The notes beneath the pieces are model-generated. The model saw only the letters and a program-made list of their open reading frames with translations, ran no database searches and was not told the origin of the DNA. From Vibrio sp. 10N.286.49.B1 (GTDB taxonomy: Bacteria > Pseudomonadota > Gammaproteobacteria > Enterobacterales > Vibrionaceae), in NCBI RefSeq assembly GCF_002873335.1, contig NZ_MCUW01000068.1:13520-77519 (forward strand): 64,000 nt of DNA, read 5' to 3'. How positions within the stretch are numbered: position 1 is the first letter of the stretch; each line of letters starts with the position of its first letter. This document shows positions 54,986-64,000 of the stretch, one piece after another. The position numbers were made by a program, and so were the translations under genes.

Positions 54986-55486
54986 TTACTCCGAAATCGA
55001 TTCAACAGTGAGACCACGTTTAGCTGCTACCATTTCTGGAGACTTAACGTCTACTAGACCAGCAATCGTTGCGCGAACAACGTTGATTGGGTTAGTTGAA
55101 CCGTAAGCTTTAGCTAATACGTTGTGAACACCTACAACTTCAAGTACTGCACGCATCGCACCGCCGGCGATGATACCAGTACCTTCTGCAGCTGGCTGCA
55201 TGTAGATCTTAGAGCCCGAATGACGACCTTTCACCGCGTGGTGAAGAGTGCCTTCGTTAAGCGAAATCGTAACCATGTTGCGACGCGCTTTTTCCATTGC
55301 TTTTTGGATCGCTGCAGGTACTTCACGGGCTTTGCCGTAACCGAAACCTACACGACCATTACCGTCACCAACTACTGTTAGTGCAGTGAAGCTCATGATT
55401 CGACCACCTTTAACCGTTTTAGAAACACGGTTAACAGCGATTAGTTTTTCTTGCAAATCACTAGCTTGTTGTTGTTCTCTTGCCAT
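54986..55486 (-). CDS. rpsE: 30S ribosomal protein S5
   Basis: The 166-residue protein is uS5, involved in translational accuracy and mRNA unwinding. The double-stranded-RNA-binding-like N-terminal domain has '[43 protein letters not shown]'. No changes at the known spectinomycin-resistance loop are obvious (VSKTVKGGR). Confidence 0.97.
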   Translation of the reverse strand: MAREQQQASDLQEKLIAVNRVSKTVKGGRIMSFTALTVVGDGNGRVGFGYGKAREVPAAIQKAMEKARRNMVTISLNEGTLHHAVKGRHSGSKIYMQPAAEGTGIIAGGAMRAVLEVVGVHNVLAKAYGSTNPINVVRATIAGLVDVKSPEMVAAKRGLTVESISE

Positions 55487-55500
55487 CTTCCAACCCTACC

Positions 55501-55854
55501 TTAGAATTTCAGACCAGCTTCGCGAGCAGAATCTGCTAGCGCCGCTACTCGACCGTGGTATTGGAAACCAGAACGATCAAATGCAACTGTAGAAACGCCT
55601 TTTTCAAGAGCGCGTTCTGCAATAGCTTTACCTATTGCTTGAGCTGCTTCGATGTTACCAGTGTTCTTAACTTGCTCACGGATCGCTTTTTCTACAGTAG
55701 AAGCAGAAGCGATGACCTCAGAGCCGTTTGATGCGATAACCTGAGCGTACACATGACGCGGAGTACGGTGTACAACTAGGCGAGTTGCACCCAGTTCTGC
55801 AATCTTACGACGCGCACGTGTAGCACGACGGATGCGAGATGCTTTCTTATCCAT
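55501..55854 (-). CDS. rplR: 50S ribosomal protein L18
   Basis: The 117-residue protein is uL18, which brings 5S rRNA to the 50S subunit. It starts [20 protein letters not shown] and contains 'VASASTVEK'-like and '[31 protein letters not shown]' patterns typical of the family. Confidence 0.97.
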   Translation of the reverse strand: MDKKASRIRRATRARRKIAELGATRLVVHRTPRHVYAQVIASNGSEVIASASTVEKAIREQVKNTGNIEAAQAIGKAIAERALEKGVSTVAFDRSGFQYHGRVAALADSAREAGLKF

Positions 55855-55863
55855 AGTGTTACC

Positions 55864-56397
55864 TTATTTTTTCTTAGCTTCTTTGGTACGCACATTTTCA
55901 TCTGCGTAACGAACACCTTTGCCTTTATAAGGCTCAGGCTCACGGTAAGAACGAATGTCAGCTGCAACTTGACCTACTAATTGCTTATCGCAACCAGTAA
56001 TGATGATCTCAGTTTGGCTAGGACACTCGGCTTTAATACCCGCTGGCAACTCGTGCTCAACTGGGTGAGAGAAACCTAGAGTTAGGCCAACCGCATTGCC
56101 TTTAATAGCAGCACGGTAACCAACACCCTTAAGAGTCAGTTTCTTAGTAAAGCCTTCGGTAACACCAACAACCATGTTGTTAACTAGTGCACGAGCAGTA
56201 CCTGCTTGTGCCCAAGCGTTAGCAACACCTTCTTTCGGTCCGAAAGTTAGGTTGTTCTCTTCCTGTGCAACAACTACTGCATTGTTAAGAACGCGAGTTA
56301 GTTCACCTTTGCTACCTTTAACAGTAACTTCTTGGCCGTTTAGTTTCACCTCTACGCCAGCTGGAATAGCGACAGGTGCTTTAGCAACACGAGACAT
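55864..56397 (-). CDS. rplF: 50S ribosomal protein L6
   Basis: The 177-residue protein is uL6, with two repeated domains and the C-terminal signature '[24 protein letters not shown]'. It sits near the factor-binding site of the large subunit. Confidence 0.97.
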   Translation of the reverse strand: MSRVAKAPVAIPAGVEVKLNGQEVTVKGSKGELTRVLNNAVVVAQEENNLTFGPKEGVANAWAQAGTARALVNNMVVGVTEGFTKKLTLKGVGYRAAIKGNAVGLTLGFSHPVEHELPAGIKAECPSQTEIIITGCDKQLVGQVAADIRSYREPEPYKGKGVRYADENVRTKEAKKK

Positions 56398-56407
56398 AGT
56401 CTACTCC

Positions 56408-56800
56408 TTAAGCGACGTAACAGATGATTTCACCGCCAAGGCATGCTTTACGAGCAGCACGGTCTGACATCAGACCCTTGGAAGTAGATACGACTGCAAT
56501 ACCCAAACCACCCATTACAGATGGTAGCTCGTTGTTCTTCTTGTAAACACGAAGACCAGGACGAGATACACGTTTGATTTGCTCGATTACAGGTTTAGCT
56601 TGGAAGTACTTAAGTGTAACTTCTAGCTCAGGTTTAGTTTCGCCATCAACAGCGAAATCTGTAATATAACCTTCAGCTTTCAGCAAAGCAGCAATTGCAA
56701 CTTTAAGCTTTGAAGAAGGCATTTTAACAGCAACTTTATTTGCTGCCTGACCGTTACGAATACGGGTCAGCATATCCGAAATCGGATCTTGCATGCTCAT
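56408..56800 (-). CDS. rpsH: 30S ribosomal protein S8
   Basis: The 130-residue protein is uS8, a 16S rRNA binder and, in E. coli, the translational repressor of the spc operon. It starts [21 protein letters not shown] and ends '[31 protein letters not shown]'. Confidence 0.97.
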   Translation of the reverse strand: MSMQDPISDMLTRIRNGQAANKVAVKMPSSKLKVAIAALLKAEGYITDFAVDGETKPELEVTLKYFQAKPVIEQIKRVSRPGLRVYKKNNELPSVMGGLGIAVVSTSKGLMSDRAARKACLGGEIICYVA

Positions 56801-56829
56801 ATGATTTACTCCAAATGATTAAGCGGCAA

Positions 56830-57135
56830 TTACCAGCTAGCCTTACGAAGTCCAGGAATCTCGCCTTTCATGCAAGCTTCACGAACCTTAATACGGCTTA
56901 GACCGAACTTACGTAGGAAACCGTGTGGACGACCAGTTTGGTTGCAACGGTTGCGCTGACGTGATGCACTTGAATCACGTGGAAGAGATTGCAGTTTTAG
57001 AACCGCATTCCAACGATCTTCTTCTGATGCGTTAACATCGCTAATGATTGCTTTTAACGCTGAACGCTTTTCTGCGAACTTAGTTACAAGCTTTGCACGT
57101 TTTGCTTCACGTGCTTTCATTGATTGTTTAGCCAT
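56830..57135 (-). CDS. rpsN: 30S ribosomal protein S14
   Basis: The 101-residue protein is uS14 of the long, zinc-free (C-) form: the usual Cys pairs are absent, and it starts [20 protein letters not shown]. The motif '[43 protein letters not shown]' is complete. Confidence 0.97.
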   Translation of the reverse strand: MAKQSMKAREAKRAKLVTKFAEKRSALKAIISDVNASEEDRWNAVLKLQSLPRDSSASRQRNRCNQTGRPHGFLRKFGLSRIKVREACMKGEIPGLRKASW

Positions 57136-57152
57136 AACAGTAACCCTTCACC

Positions 57153-57692
57153 TTACTTGCGGAATGGGAAGTTAAAGGCAGCCAGCAGAGCTCGGCCTTC
57201 CTCATCGTTTGCAGCAGACGTCGTAATAGTGATGTCTAAGCCACGAACACGGTCTACTTTATCGTAGTCGATTTCCGGGAAGATGATTTGCTCGCGAACG
57301 CCCATGCTGTAGTTACCGCGTCCGTCAAAAGACTTAGCGCTAACACCACGGAAATCACGTACACGTGGAAGTGCGATAGAGATTAAACGCTCTAAAAATT
57401 CCCACATACGTTCGCCACGCAAGGTTACTTTACAACCAATTGGGTAGCCTTCACGAATTTTGAAACCAGCAACAGATTTACGCGCTTTAGTGATAAGTGG
57501 CTTTTGACCAGAGATCGTTGCCATATCAGCAGCTGCGTTTTCTAGCAGTTTCTTATCGTTGATTGCTTCACCAACGCCCATATTTAGGGTGATTTTATCA
57601 ATCCTAGGGACTTGCATGACGCTTGAGTAGCTGAACTCTTTGGTCAGTTCAGCAACTACAGACGACTTGTAGTAATCATGCAGTTTCGCCAT
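57153..57692 (-). CDS. rplE: 50S ribosomal protein L5
   Basis: The 179-residue protein is uL5, which binds 5S rRNA and touches the P-site tRNA. The start [20 protein letters not shown] and '[30 protein letters not shown]' are typical. Confidence 0.97.
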   Translation of the reverse strand: MAKLHDYYKSSVVAELTKEFSYSSVMQVPRIDKITLNMGVGEAINDKKLLENAAADMATISGQKPLITKARKSVAGFKIREGYPIGCKVTLRGERMWEFLERLISIALPRVRDFRGVSAKSFDGRGNYSMGVREQIIFPEIDYDKVDRVRGLDITITTSAANDEEGRALLAAFNFPFRK

Positions 57693-57716
57693 AGTAGAAC
57701 TCCAAATTACTTCTAA

Positions 57717-58034
57717 TTAGTTAGAAACAGTTTCGCCGTTAGATTTAAAGAAACGAACTTTCTTACCATCTTCGATACGGAAACCGATGCGGTCTGCTTT
57801 ACCAGTAGCCGCGTTAAAGACTGCAATGTTGGAAGCATCAATAGCTGCTTCTTGTTCAACGATGCCACCTTGTTGACCTAGAGCCGGAACCGGCTTTTGG
57901 TGCTTCTTAACAAGGTTAATGCCTTCAACGATAACTTTACCGGTCGCTAGAACCTTAGTTACTTTACCTTTCTTGCCTTTGTCTTTCCCAGCAAGAACGA
58001 TTACTTCGTCGTTACGACGGATTTTAGCTGCCAT
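57717..58034 (-). CDS. rplX: 50S ribosomal protein L24
   Basis: The 105-residue protein is uL24, an assembly initiator of the 50S subunit, with the KOW motif '[24 protein letters not shown]' at residues about 5-28. Confidence 0.97.
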   Translation of the reverse strand: MAAKIRRNDEVIVLAGKDKGKKGKVTKVLATGKVIVEGINLVKKHQKPVPALGQQGGIVEQEAAIDASNIAVFNAATGKADRIGFRIEDGKKVRFFKSNGETVSN

Positions 58035-58044
58035 GTGCCGCTCC

Positions 58045-58416
58045 TTACAGAACTTCTGGTGCTAGTGAAACGATTTTCATGAATTTCGCATTGCGAAGTT
58101 CACGCGTCACTGGACCAAAGATACGTGTGCCGACTGGTTGCTCAGTAGTGTCGTTCAACAATACACAAGCGTTGCGGTCGAAGCGAATGACAGAGCCATC
58201 TGGACGACGTACGCCTTTACGGGTGCGAACTACCACCGCCTTCAGGACATCACCTTTTTTAACTTTACCACGAGGAATTGCTTCCTTCACAGTAACCTTG
58301 ATGACATCACCGATGTGTGCATAACGGCGGTGAGAGCCACCCAGGACCTTAATACACATTACTCTACGAGCGCCGGAGTTATCCGCAGCGTCGAGTGTAC
58401 TTTGCATTTGGATCAT
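58045..58416 (-). CDS. rplN: 50S ribosomal protein L14
   Basis: The 123-residue protein is uL14, first gene of the spc operon. It starts [20 protein letters not shown] and contains '[26 protein letters not shown]'. Confidence 0.97.
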   Translation of the reverse strand: MIQMQSTLDAADNSGARRVMCIKVLGGSHRRYAHIGDVIKVTVKEAIPRGKVKKGDVLKAVVVRTRKGVRRPDGSVIRFDRNACVLLNDTTEQPVGTRIFGPVTRELRNAKFMKIVSLAPEVL

Positions 58417-58484
58417 GTTAGTGCTCCGCTAAATAATAAAAACTAGACCCTCTCGGGTCGGGCTGCCTCTTTAAAGGGACGCGA

Positions 58485-58493
58485 ACTATATCA
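58485..58493 (-). promoter_or_regulatory. Candidate spc operon promoter (extended -10)
   Basis: On the minus strand TGATATAGT is an extended -10 element (TGn plus TATAGT) located in the gap between rpsQ and rplN, about 70 bases before the rplN start. No good -35 is seen, as is common with extended -10 promoters. Confidence 0.5.
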
Positions 58494-58516
58494 CCCTTTA
58501 TCGAGATTGGGTAGAC

Positions 58517-58554
58517 AAAAAATAAGCGGCCCCCAAAATAAATCGGAGCCGCTT
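58517..58554 (-). terminator. Terminator at end of the S10 operon
   Basis: On the minus strand AAGCGGC and GCCGCTT form a stem with a long loop, followed by ATTTTTTGT, just after rpsQ. It separates the S10 operon from the spc operon. Confidence 0.75.
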
Positions 58555-58576
58555 GATTTTTAAGCTAAAAATCTGA

Positions 58577-58831
58577 TTAAGATTTCGCTTTTTCTACGAT
58601 GTTTACCAAAGTCCAAGATTTCATCTTAGACATTGGACGACATTCACGAATCTCAACAGTGTCGCCAATGCCACACTCGTTGTTTTCGTCATGTGCGTGT
58701 ATTTTAGTCGTACGCTTTACGAATTTACCGTAAATTGGGTGTTTCACCATGCGTTCGATTGTCACAACGATAGACTTGTCAGCCTTGTTGCTAAGTACAC
58801 GACCTAGTTGGGTACGAATTTTGTCGCTCAT
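58577..58831 (-). CDS. rpsQ: 30S ribosomal protein S17
   Basis: The 84-residue protein is uS17, last gene of the S10 operon, with '[64 protein letters not shown]'. Its ATG overlaps the rpmC stop by one base (TAATG). Confidence 0.97.
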   Translation of the reverse strand: MSDKIRTQLGRVLSNKADKSIVVTIERMVKHPIYGKFVKRTTKIHAHDENNECGIGDTVEIRECRPMSKMKSWTLVNIVEKAKS

Positions 58832-59022
58832 TATGCGCCTGCCTTCTCAGTCAAAACAGTTTTCACACGTGCGATATCACGGCGTACAGCTTTAAGAGTA
58901 TGAGTTTGCTGAAGTTGACCAGTTGCACCTTGCATGCGCAAGTTAAACTGTTCACGTAGCAAATTCAAAAGCTCAGCGTTAAGCTCTTCAACGCTTTTTT
59001 CGCGTAGATCTTGTGCTTTCAT
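58831..59022 (-). CDS. rpmC: 50S ribosomal protein L29
   Basis: The 63-residue protein is uL29 at the peptide exit tunnel, starting [20 protein letters not shown]. The start at 59022 overlaps the rplP stop (TGATG), giving the usual length. Confidence 0.96.
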   Translation of the reverse strand: MKAQDLREKSVEELNAELLNLLREQFNLRMQGATGQLQQTHTLKAVRRDIARVKTVLTEKAGA

Positions 59023-59432
59023 CACATCACCTGCTTAGTTACAAATGTAGTTTTGAACGGCAGTTTGCGAGCCGCTAGGCGGAACGCTTCACGTGCCAAC
59101 TCTTCAGGTACACCGTCCATTTCGTACATAACCTTTCCAGGTTGGATTTGGGCTACCCAGTACTCAACGTTACCTTTACCCTTACCCTGACGAACTTCAA
59201 GTGGTTTTTCTGTGATTGGCTTATCTGGGAACACACGGATCCAGATTTGGCCTTGACGCTTAACGTGACGCGTCATAGCACGACGTGCCGCTTCGATCTG
59301 ACGAGCAGTAAGACGACCACGGCCAACCGCTTTAAGACCAAAAGTACCGAAGCTTACATCAGTACCTTTAGCTAAACCACGGTTACGGCCTGTTTGAACC
59401 TTGCGGAACTTAGTACGTTTAGGTTGTAGCAT
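59022..59432 (-). CDS. rplP: 50S ribosomal protein L16
   Basis: The 136-residue protein is uL16, needed for the peptidyl transferase centre. It starts [19 protein letters not shown] and contains '[63 protein letters not shown]'. Confidence 0.97.
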   Translation of the reverse strand: MLQPKRTKFRKVQTGRNRGLAKGTDVSFGTFGLKAVGRGRLTARQIEAARRAMTRHVKRQGQIWIRVFPDKPITEKPLEVRQGKGKGNVEYWVAQIQPGKVMYEMDGVPEELAREAFRLAARKLPFKTTFVTKQVM

Positions 59433-59443
59433 CTGTCGACTCC

Positions 59444-60142
59444 TTACTTACGGCCTTTGCGCTGCTTCTTAGGCTTGTCGCCTTTTGGCTCAACAGCGTT
59501 AGCTGCCGGCATACCGCCTAGAATCTCACCTTTGAAGATCCAGACTTTAACGCCGATCACACCGTATTGGGTGTGAGCCGAAGAAGTTGCGTAATCAATG
59601 TCAGCACGTAGAGTGTGTAGAGGCACACGGCCTTCACGATACCACTCAGCACGTGCAATTTCAGCGCCGCCTAAACGACCGCTTACTTGCACTTTGATAC
59701 CTTTAGCGCCTAGACGCATAGCATTCTGAACCGCACGCTTCATAGCGCGACGGAACATCACACGACGCTCTAGTTGAGACGCGATGCTATCAGCAACTAA
59801 TTTGCCGTCTAGCTCAGGCTTACGTACTTCAGCGATGTTAATTTGCGCTGGTACACCTGCGATTTTAGCTACAGCAGTGCGTAGCTTCTCAACGTCTTCG
59901 CCTTTCTTACCGATAACAACACCAGGACGAGCTGTGTGAATAGTCACACGGATGCTCTTCGCTGGACGCTCGATAACGATGCGTGATAGAGACGCTTTTG
60001 CTAGTTCCTTAGTAAGGAACTGACGTACCTTGAAGTCGCCATCTAGGTTATCAGCGAATTCGTTGGTATTAGCAAACCATGTAGCATTCCAAGGCTTAAC
60101 GATGCCAAGACGAATACCATTTGGATGTACTTTCTGACCCAT
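59444..60142 (-). CDS. rpsC: 30S ribosomal protein S3
   Basis: The 232-residue protein is uS3 at the mRNA entry tunnel. It has the KH domain with '[26 protein letters not shown]' (about residues 69-94) and a C-terminal basic tail. Confidence 0.97.
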   Translation of the reverse strand: MGQKVHPNGIRLGIVKPWNATWFANTNEFADNLDGDFKVRQFLTKELAKASLSRIVIERPAKSIRVTIHTARPGVVIGKKGEDVEKLRTAVAKIAGVPAQINIAEVRKPELDGKLVADSIASQLERRVMFRRAMKRAVQNAMRLGAKGIKVQVSGRLGGAEIARAEWYREGRVPLHTLRADIDYATSSAHTQYGVIGVKVWIFKGEILGGMPAANAVEPKGDKPKKQRKGRK

Positions 60143-60159
60143 TGCTTATCTCCTAGCTT

Positions 60160-60492
60160 TTAGCGATCTGCTACAACAACAGTGATGTGGCTTGAACGCT
60201 TCAAGATACGGTCGGCACGGCCTTTAGCACGAGGCATAATACGCTTCATGATAGGGCCTTCATCTACGAAGATTTTAGCGACATTAAGATCGTCGATATC
60301 TGCACCTTCGTTATGTTCCGCATTCGCGATTGCTGATTCTAGAACTTTCTTAATTAATTCAGCAGCTTTTTTGTTGCTGAAAGTAAGTAGTTCTAGCGCT
60401 TGATCCACGTTTTTACCGCGGATTTGGTCTGCAACTAAGCGAGCTTTCTGAGGAGAAATACGAGCAAAGTTATGTTTAGCGATAGCTTCCAT
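60160..60492 (-). CDS. rplV: 50S ribosomal protein L22
   Basis: The 110-residue protein is uL22, which lines the exit tunnel. It starts [20 protein letters not shown]; the tunnel hairpin '[31 protein letters not shown]' shows no deletion of the macrolide-resistance type. The start at 60492 gives the standard length. Confidence 0.96.
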   Translation of the reverse strand: MEAIAKHNFARISPQKARLVADQIRGKNVDQALELLTFSNKKAAELIKKVLESAIANAEHNEGADIDDLNVAKIFVDEGPIMKRIMPRAKGRADRILKRSSHITVVVADR

Positions 60493-60501
60493 CATCTACT
60501 C

Positions 60502-60792
<291 letters not shown>

Positions 60793-60799
60793 TTATAGA

Positions 60800-61624
60800 T
60801 TATTTATTACGACGACGTACAATGTACTTGTCAGTGCGCTTGTTCTTACGAGTCTTAAAGCCTTTAGTAGGCTGACCCCAAGGAGATACTGGGTGACGGC
60901 CACCAGATGTACGACCTTCACCACCACCGTGCGGGTGATCTACCGGGTTCATTACCACACCGCGGACGGTTGGACGAACACCGCGCCAGCGACTAGCACC
61001 AGCTTTACCTAGTTCACGTAGCATGTGCTCAGCATTACCAACTTCACCGAGCGTAGCACGGCCTTCTGATAATACTTTGCGCATTTCACCTGAACGTAGG
61101 CGTAGAGTTACATAAGCACCATCGCGAGCGATAAGTTGTGCGTATGCACCTGCAGAACGAGCAATTTGTGCACCTTTACCAGGCTTCAATTCAACACAGT
61201 GAACTGTAGAACCTACAGGGATGTTACGCATCGGCAGAGTGTTACCTGCTTTGATTGGCGCATCAACACCTGATTGGATAGAGTCACCCGCTTGGATGCC
61301 CTTTGGTGCAATAATGTAGCGGCGCTCACCGTCTGCGTACAGAACTAGAGCAATGTTTGCGCTACGGTTTGGATCGTATTCTAGACGCTCAACTTTCGCT
61401 GGGATACCGTCTTTAGTACGTTTGAAGTCAATCAAACGGTAATGGTGTTTATGACCACCACCGATGTGACGTACTGTAATACGACCGTTGTTGTTACGAC
61501 CACCGTTCTTAGAGTTTTTCTCTAGAAGTGGTGCGTATGGCTTACCCTTGTGCAGGTCAGTGTTAACAACTTTAACAACGTGACGACGACCAGGGGAAGT
61601 CGGCTTACATTTAACAATAGCCAT
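60800..61624 (-). CDS. rplB: 50S ribosomal protein L2
   Basis: The 274-residue protein is uL2, the largest protein near the peptidyl transferase centre. The C-terminal signature '[51 protein letters not shown]' is complete. Confidence 0.97.
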   Translation of the reverse strand: MAIVKCKPTSPGRRHVVKVVNTDLHKGKPYAPLLEKNSKNGGRNNNGRITVRHIGGGHKHHYRLIDFKRTKDGIPAKVERLEYDPNRSANIALVLYADGERRYIIAPKGIQAGDSIQSGVDAPIKAGNTLPMRNIPVGSTVHCVELKPGKGAQIARSAGAYAQLIARDGAYVTLRLRSGEMRKVLSEGRATLGEVGNAEHMLRELGKAGASRWRGVRPTVRGVVMNPVDHPHGGGEGRTSGGRHPVSPWGQPTKGFKTRKNKRTDKYIVRRRNK

Positions 61625-61639
61625 TCTTAACTACTCCTG

Positions 61640-61942
61640 TTATTCCGCGCCGCCAACGAAGTCAAGGTCTTGACCTTCAGCCAAAGTAACATACGCTTTC
61701 TTAACGTCGCTGCGGCGACCTTGGCGTAGACCTTGGCGTTTAGTCTTACCCTTAAGAATAAGAGTATTTACAGACTTAACTTCAACTTCAAATAGCTTTT
61801 CTACAGCTGCTTTGATCTCTTTCTTCGTTGCATCTTTCGCTACTTTGAAAACGATAGTATTCGCTTTCTCTGCAGCCATAGTTGCTTTCTCAGAAATGTG
61901 CGGAGCACGTAGAACTTTTAGGATGCGTTCTTCAGTGATCAT
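61640..61942 (-). CDS. rplW: 50S ribosomal protein L23
   Basis: The 100-residue protein is uL23 at the exit tunnel, docking site of trigger factor and SRP. It starts [20 protein letters not shown]. Its ATG overlaps the rplD stop (ATGA). Confidence 0.97.
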   Translation of the reverse strand: MITEERILKVLRAPHISEKATMAAEKANTIVFKVAKDATKKEIKAAVEKLFEVEVKSVNTLILKGKTKRQGLRQGRRSDVKKAYVTLAEGQDLDFVGGAE

Positions 61943-62541
61943 GCTAGCATCTCCTCAACTTGCTTAACTGCGTCAGCAGTCATTAGAACCTTGTCAAAGC
62001 CGATTAGACTTACTGGATCAATCGCAGCAACGTCACGAGCATCAACTTTGTAAAGGTTACGAGCAGCTAAGAATAGATTCTCATCTACTTCGCTAGTCAC
62101 AATAAGAACGTCCGTTAGCTCAAGATCATTAAGCTTAGCGATTAGCTCTTTTGTTTTTGGTGCTTCAACTGAGAAGTTGTCTACAACAACTAGACGCTCT
62201 TGACGAACAAGCTCAGAAAGAATGCTTTTCATAGCACCGCGGTACATTTTTTTGTTTACTTTTTGGCTGTGATCTTGTGGTTTCGCAGCAAAAGTAACAC
62301 CACCTGTACGCCAGATTGGGCTACGAATTGTACCAGCACGTGCACGGCCAGTACCTTTTTGACGCCATGGCTTAGCGCCACCGCCAGATACTTCTGAACG
62401 AGTCTTTTGAGCACGAGTACCTTGACGAGCACCTGCTGCATAAGCAACAACTACTTGGTGTACAAGAGCTTCGTTGAAGTCACGTCCGAAAGTAGTCTCG
62501 GAAACAGTTAGTGCATCAGCACCTTTAACCATCAATTCCAT
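61939..62541 (-). CDS. rplD: 50S ribosomal protein L4
   Basis: The 200-residue protein is uL4. In E. coli it also represses its own operon by binding the S10 leader. The loop region '[44 protein letters not shown]' is complete. Confidence 0.97.
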   Translation of the reverse strand: MELMVKGADALTVSETTFGRDFNEALVHQVVVAYAAGARQGTRAQKTRSEVSGGGAKPWRQKGTGRARAGTIRSPIWRTGGVTFAAKPQDHSQKVNKKMYRGAMKSILSELVRQERLVVVDNFSVEAPKTKELIAKLNDLELTDVLIVTSEVDENLFLAARNLYKVDARDVAAIDPVSLIGFDKVLMTADAVKQVEEMLA

Positions 62542-62557
62542 TACTTACTCCTAGACG

Positions 62558-63187
62558 TTATGCTTTAATAGCTGGTTTAACGATCACGTTGCCGCCTGTT
62601 GAGCCTGGTACCGCACCTTTAATAAGGAGCAAACCGCGCTCAGCGTCAACACGTACGATCTCTAGGTTTTGAGTCGTTACACGCTCAGCACCCATGTGAC
62701 CTGCCATTTTCTTGCCTTTAAATACGCGACCTGGAGTTTGGCATTGACCAATTGAACCCGGTGCACGGTGAGACAAGGAGTTACCGTGAGTCATATCTTG
62801 AGTAGAGAAGTTCCAACGCTTGATAGCGCCTTGGAAGCCTTTACCTTTAGATGTACCAGTAACGTCTACTTTTTTAACGTCGTTGAATAGTTCTACGTTT
62901 AGCTCAGCGCCAAGTTCAAACTCTTCGCCGTTTTCCAAACGGAATTCCCAAAGACCGCGACCTGCTTCAACACCTGCTTTCGCAAAGTGGCCAGCTTGTG
63001 GCTTAGAAACACGGCTAGCTTTCTTCTCGCCTGCAGTAATTTGAATTGCAGCATAACCGTCAGTCTCAAGTGATTTAACTTGAGTTACACGGTTCGCTTC
63101 AACCTCAACTACTGTTACAGGGATAGAAACGCCTTCTTCGGTAAATACGCGGGTCATACCCACTTTACGTCCGACTAGACCAATCAT
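62558..63187 (-). CDS. rplC: 50S ribosomal protein L3
   Basis: The 209-residue protein is uL3, an early assembly protein near the peptidyl transferase centre. It starts [20 protein letters not shown] and contains '[56 protein letters not shown]'. Confidence 0.97.
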   Translation of the reverse strand: MIGLVGRKVGMTRVFTEEGVSIPVTVVEVEANRVTQVKSLETDGYAAIQITAGEKKASRVSKPQAGHFAKAGVEAGRGLWEFRLENGEEFELGAELNVELFNDVKKVDVTGTSKGKGFQGAIKRWNFSTQDMTHGNSLSHRAPGSIGQCQTPGRVFKGKKMAGHMGAERVTTQNLEIVRVDAERGLLLIKGAVPGSTGGNVIVKPAIKA

Positions 63188-63201
63188 TATTCTTATCTCC
63201 C

Positions 63202-63801
<600 letters not shown>

Positions 63802-63829
63802 ATTATACAGAACATCAGCGGACTTGCAA
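63802..63829 (-). promoter_or_regulatory. Sigma-70 promoter of the S10 operon
   Basis: On the minus strand TTGCAA (-35, 63824-63829), a 16-base spacer and TATAAT (-10, 63802-63807) form a near-consensus promoter, with the start expected near 63795. Confidence 0.85.
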
Positions 63830-63935
63830 TAGGAGGAGAAAAAATAATCAGCACATAAATAAGGAAAGGATTTTGCAGGGGAAATCAGGGCAGCGATATC
63901 AGTCTTAGGGGCCAGTAGTACTCGTACTACTTCAA

Positions 63936-63965
63936 ATAAAAAGAGGAGCCTAAGCTCCTCTTTTT
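63936..63965. terminator. Bidirectional terminator upstream of S10 operon
   Basis: AAAAAGAGGAGC and GCTCCTCTTTTT pair around CTAA. On the minus strand it would end the gene to the right of the window, probably tuf or a neighbour, which is not visible. A small GTAGTA/TACTAC hairpin lies next to it (63915-63930). Confidence 0.85.
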
Positions 63966-64000
63966 CAGTGCGGTATTCGCAAGATTTTGCTAAAAATTAA

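Noticed and set aside
56830..57135. Possible zinc-responsive S14 paralogue
   Set aside because: It is the normal C- form in the standard spc operon position; no Zur box precedes it.

Overview
The window is a piece of a Vibrionaceae chromosome, most likely chromosome 1 of a Vibrio. The genus call rests on the ribosomal protein block, on neighbours typical of vibrios (zur, a zrg-type zinc importer, mpl-ubiX, ytfJ/ytfK-msrA-tamA-tamB) and on small RNAs of the Qrr family, which is known from vibrios. No species can be named from the sequence alone. It has two halves: a mobile, partly decayed region (1 to about 15,300) and ordinary core chromosome (15,324 to 64,000).

Mobile region. Bases 1-6,818 are the right part of a tailless, membrane-containing phage of the corticovirus (PM2-like) type, integrated as a prophage and cut by the left window edge. 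It has a double-jelly-roll-type capsid protein, an FtsK/HerA-like packaging ATPase, several small membrane proteins, a zinc-ribbon protein, and a rolling-circle initiator with ΦX174-type motifs. Its control module pairs a PrtN-like activator with a divergent self-cleaving S24 repressor. Bases 8,431-9,543 are a decayed second unit of the same kind, in the same orientation and gene order. Both units end, just after the repressor stop codon, in a Qrr-like small RNA gene on the minus strand. A third Qrr-like copy lies at about 14,600, beyond a LysR regulator and a 1,093-residue lipoprotein. Three Qrr genes in 8 kb, two of them attached to a phage repressor and none with a clear sigma-54 promoter, is the most striking feature. 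Qrr RNAs are the sRNAs that silence or activate quorum-sensing targets such as luxR/hapR, so this prophage family may carry its own quorum-sensing effector. The alternative is that the sRNA gene is an integration site.

Core region. From 15,324: zur and a CheX-like phosphatase; pmbA and yjgA (darP); the thiamine ABC importer thiBPQ with an attenuator after thiB; mpl-ubiX; fbp; ppa; the TamA/TamB outer-membrane assembly pair; msrA; ytfK and ytfJ. Next comes a zinc-import cluster (34,244-37,823) headed by a near-perfect Zur box, so regulator and target sit in one window. Sulfate assimilation follows (cysC, an SLC13-type transporter, cysN, cysD, cobA), then cpdB, elaA, an OapA-like protein and fklB.

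From 49,863 to the end the minus strand carries the S10, spc and alpha ribosomal operons (rpsJ to rplQ, with secY and rpoA) in the usual gammaproteobacterial order, with a strong promoter at about 63,800. Several genes are too short for routine callers and were read by eye: rpmJ, rpmD, a 34-residue membrane protein at 37,876-37,980 with an ideal ribosome binding site, and small phage membrane proteins at 1-123, 1,319-1,447, 8,468-8,641 and 8,861-8,950.
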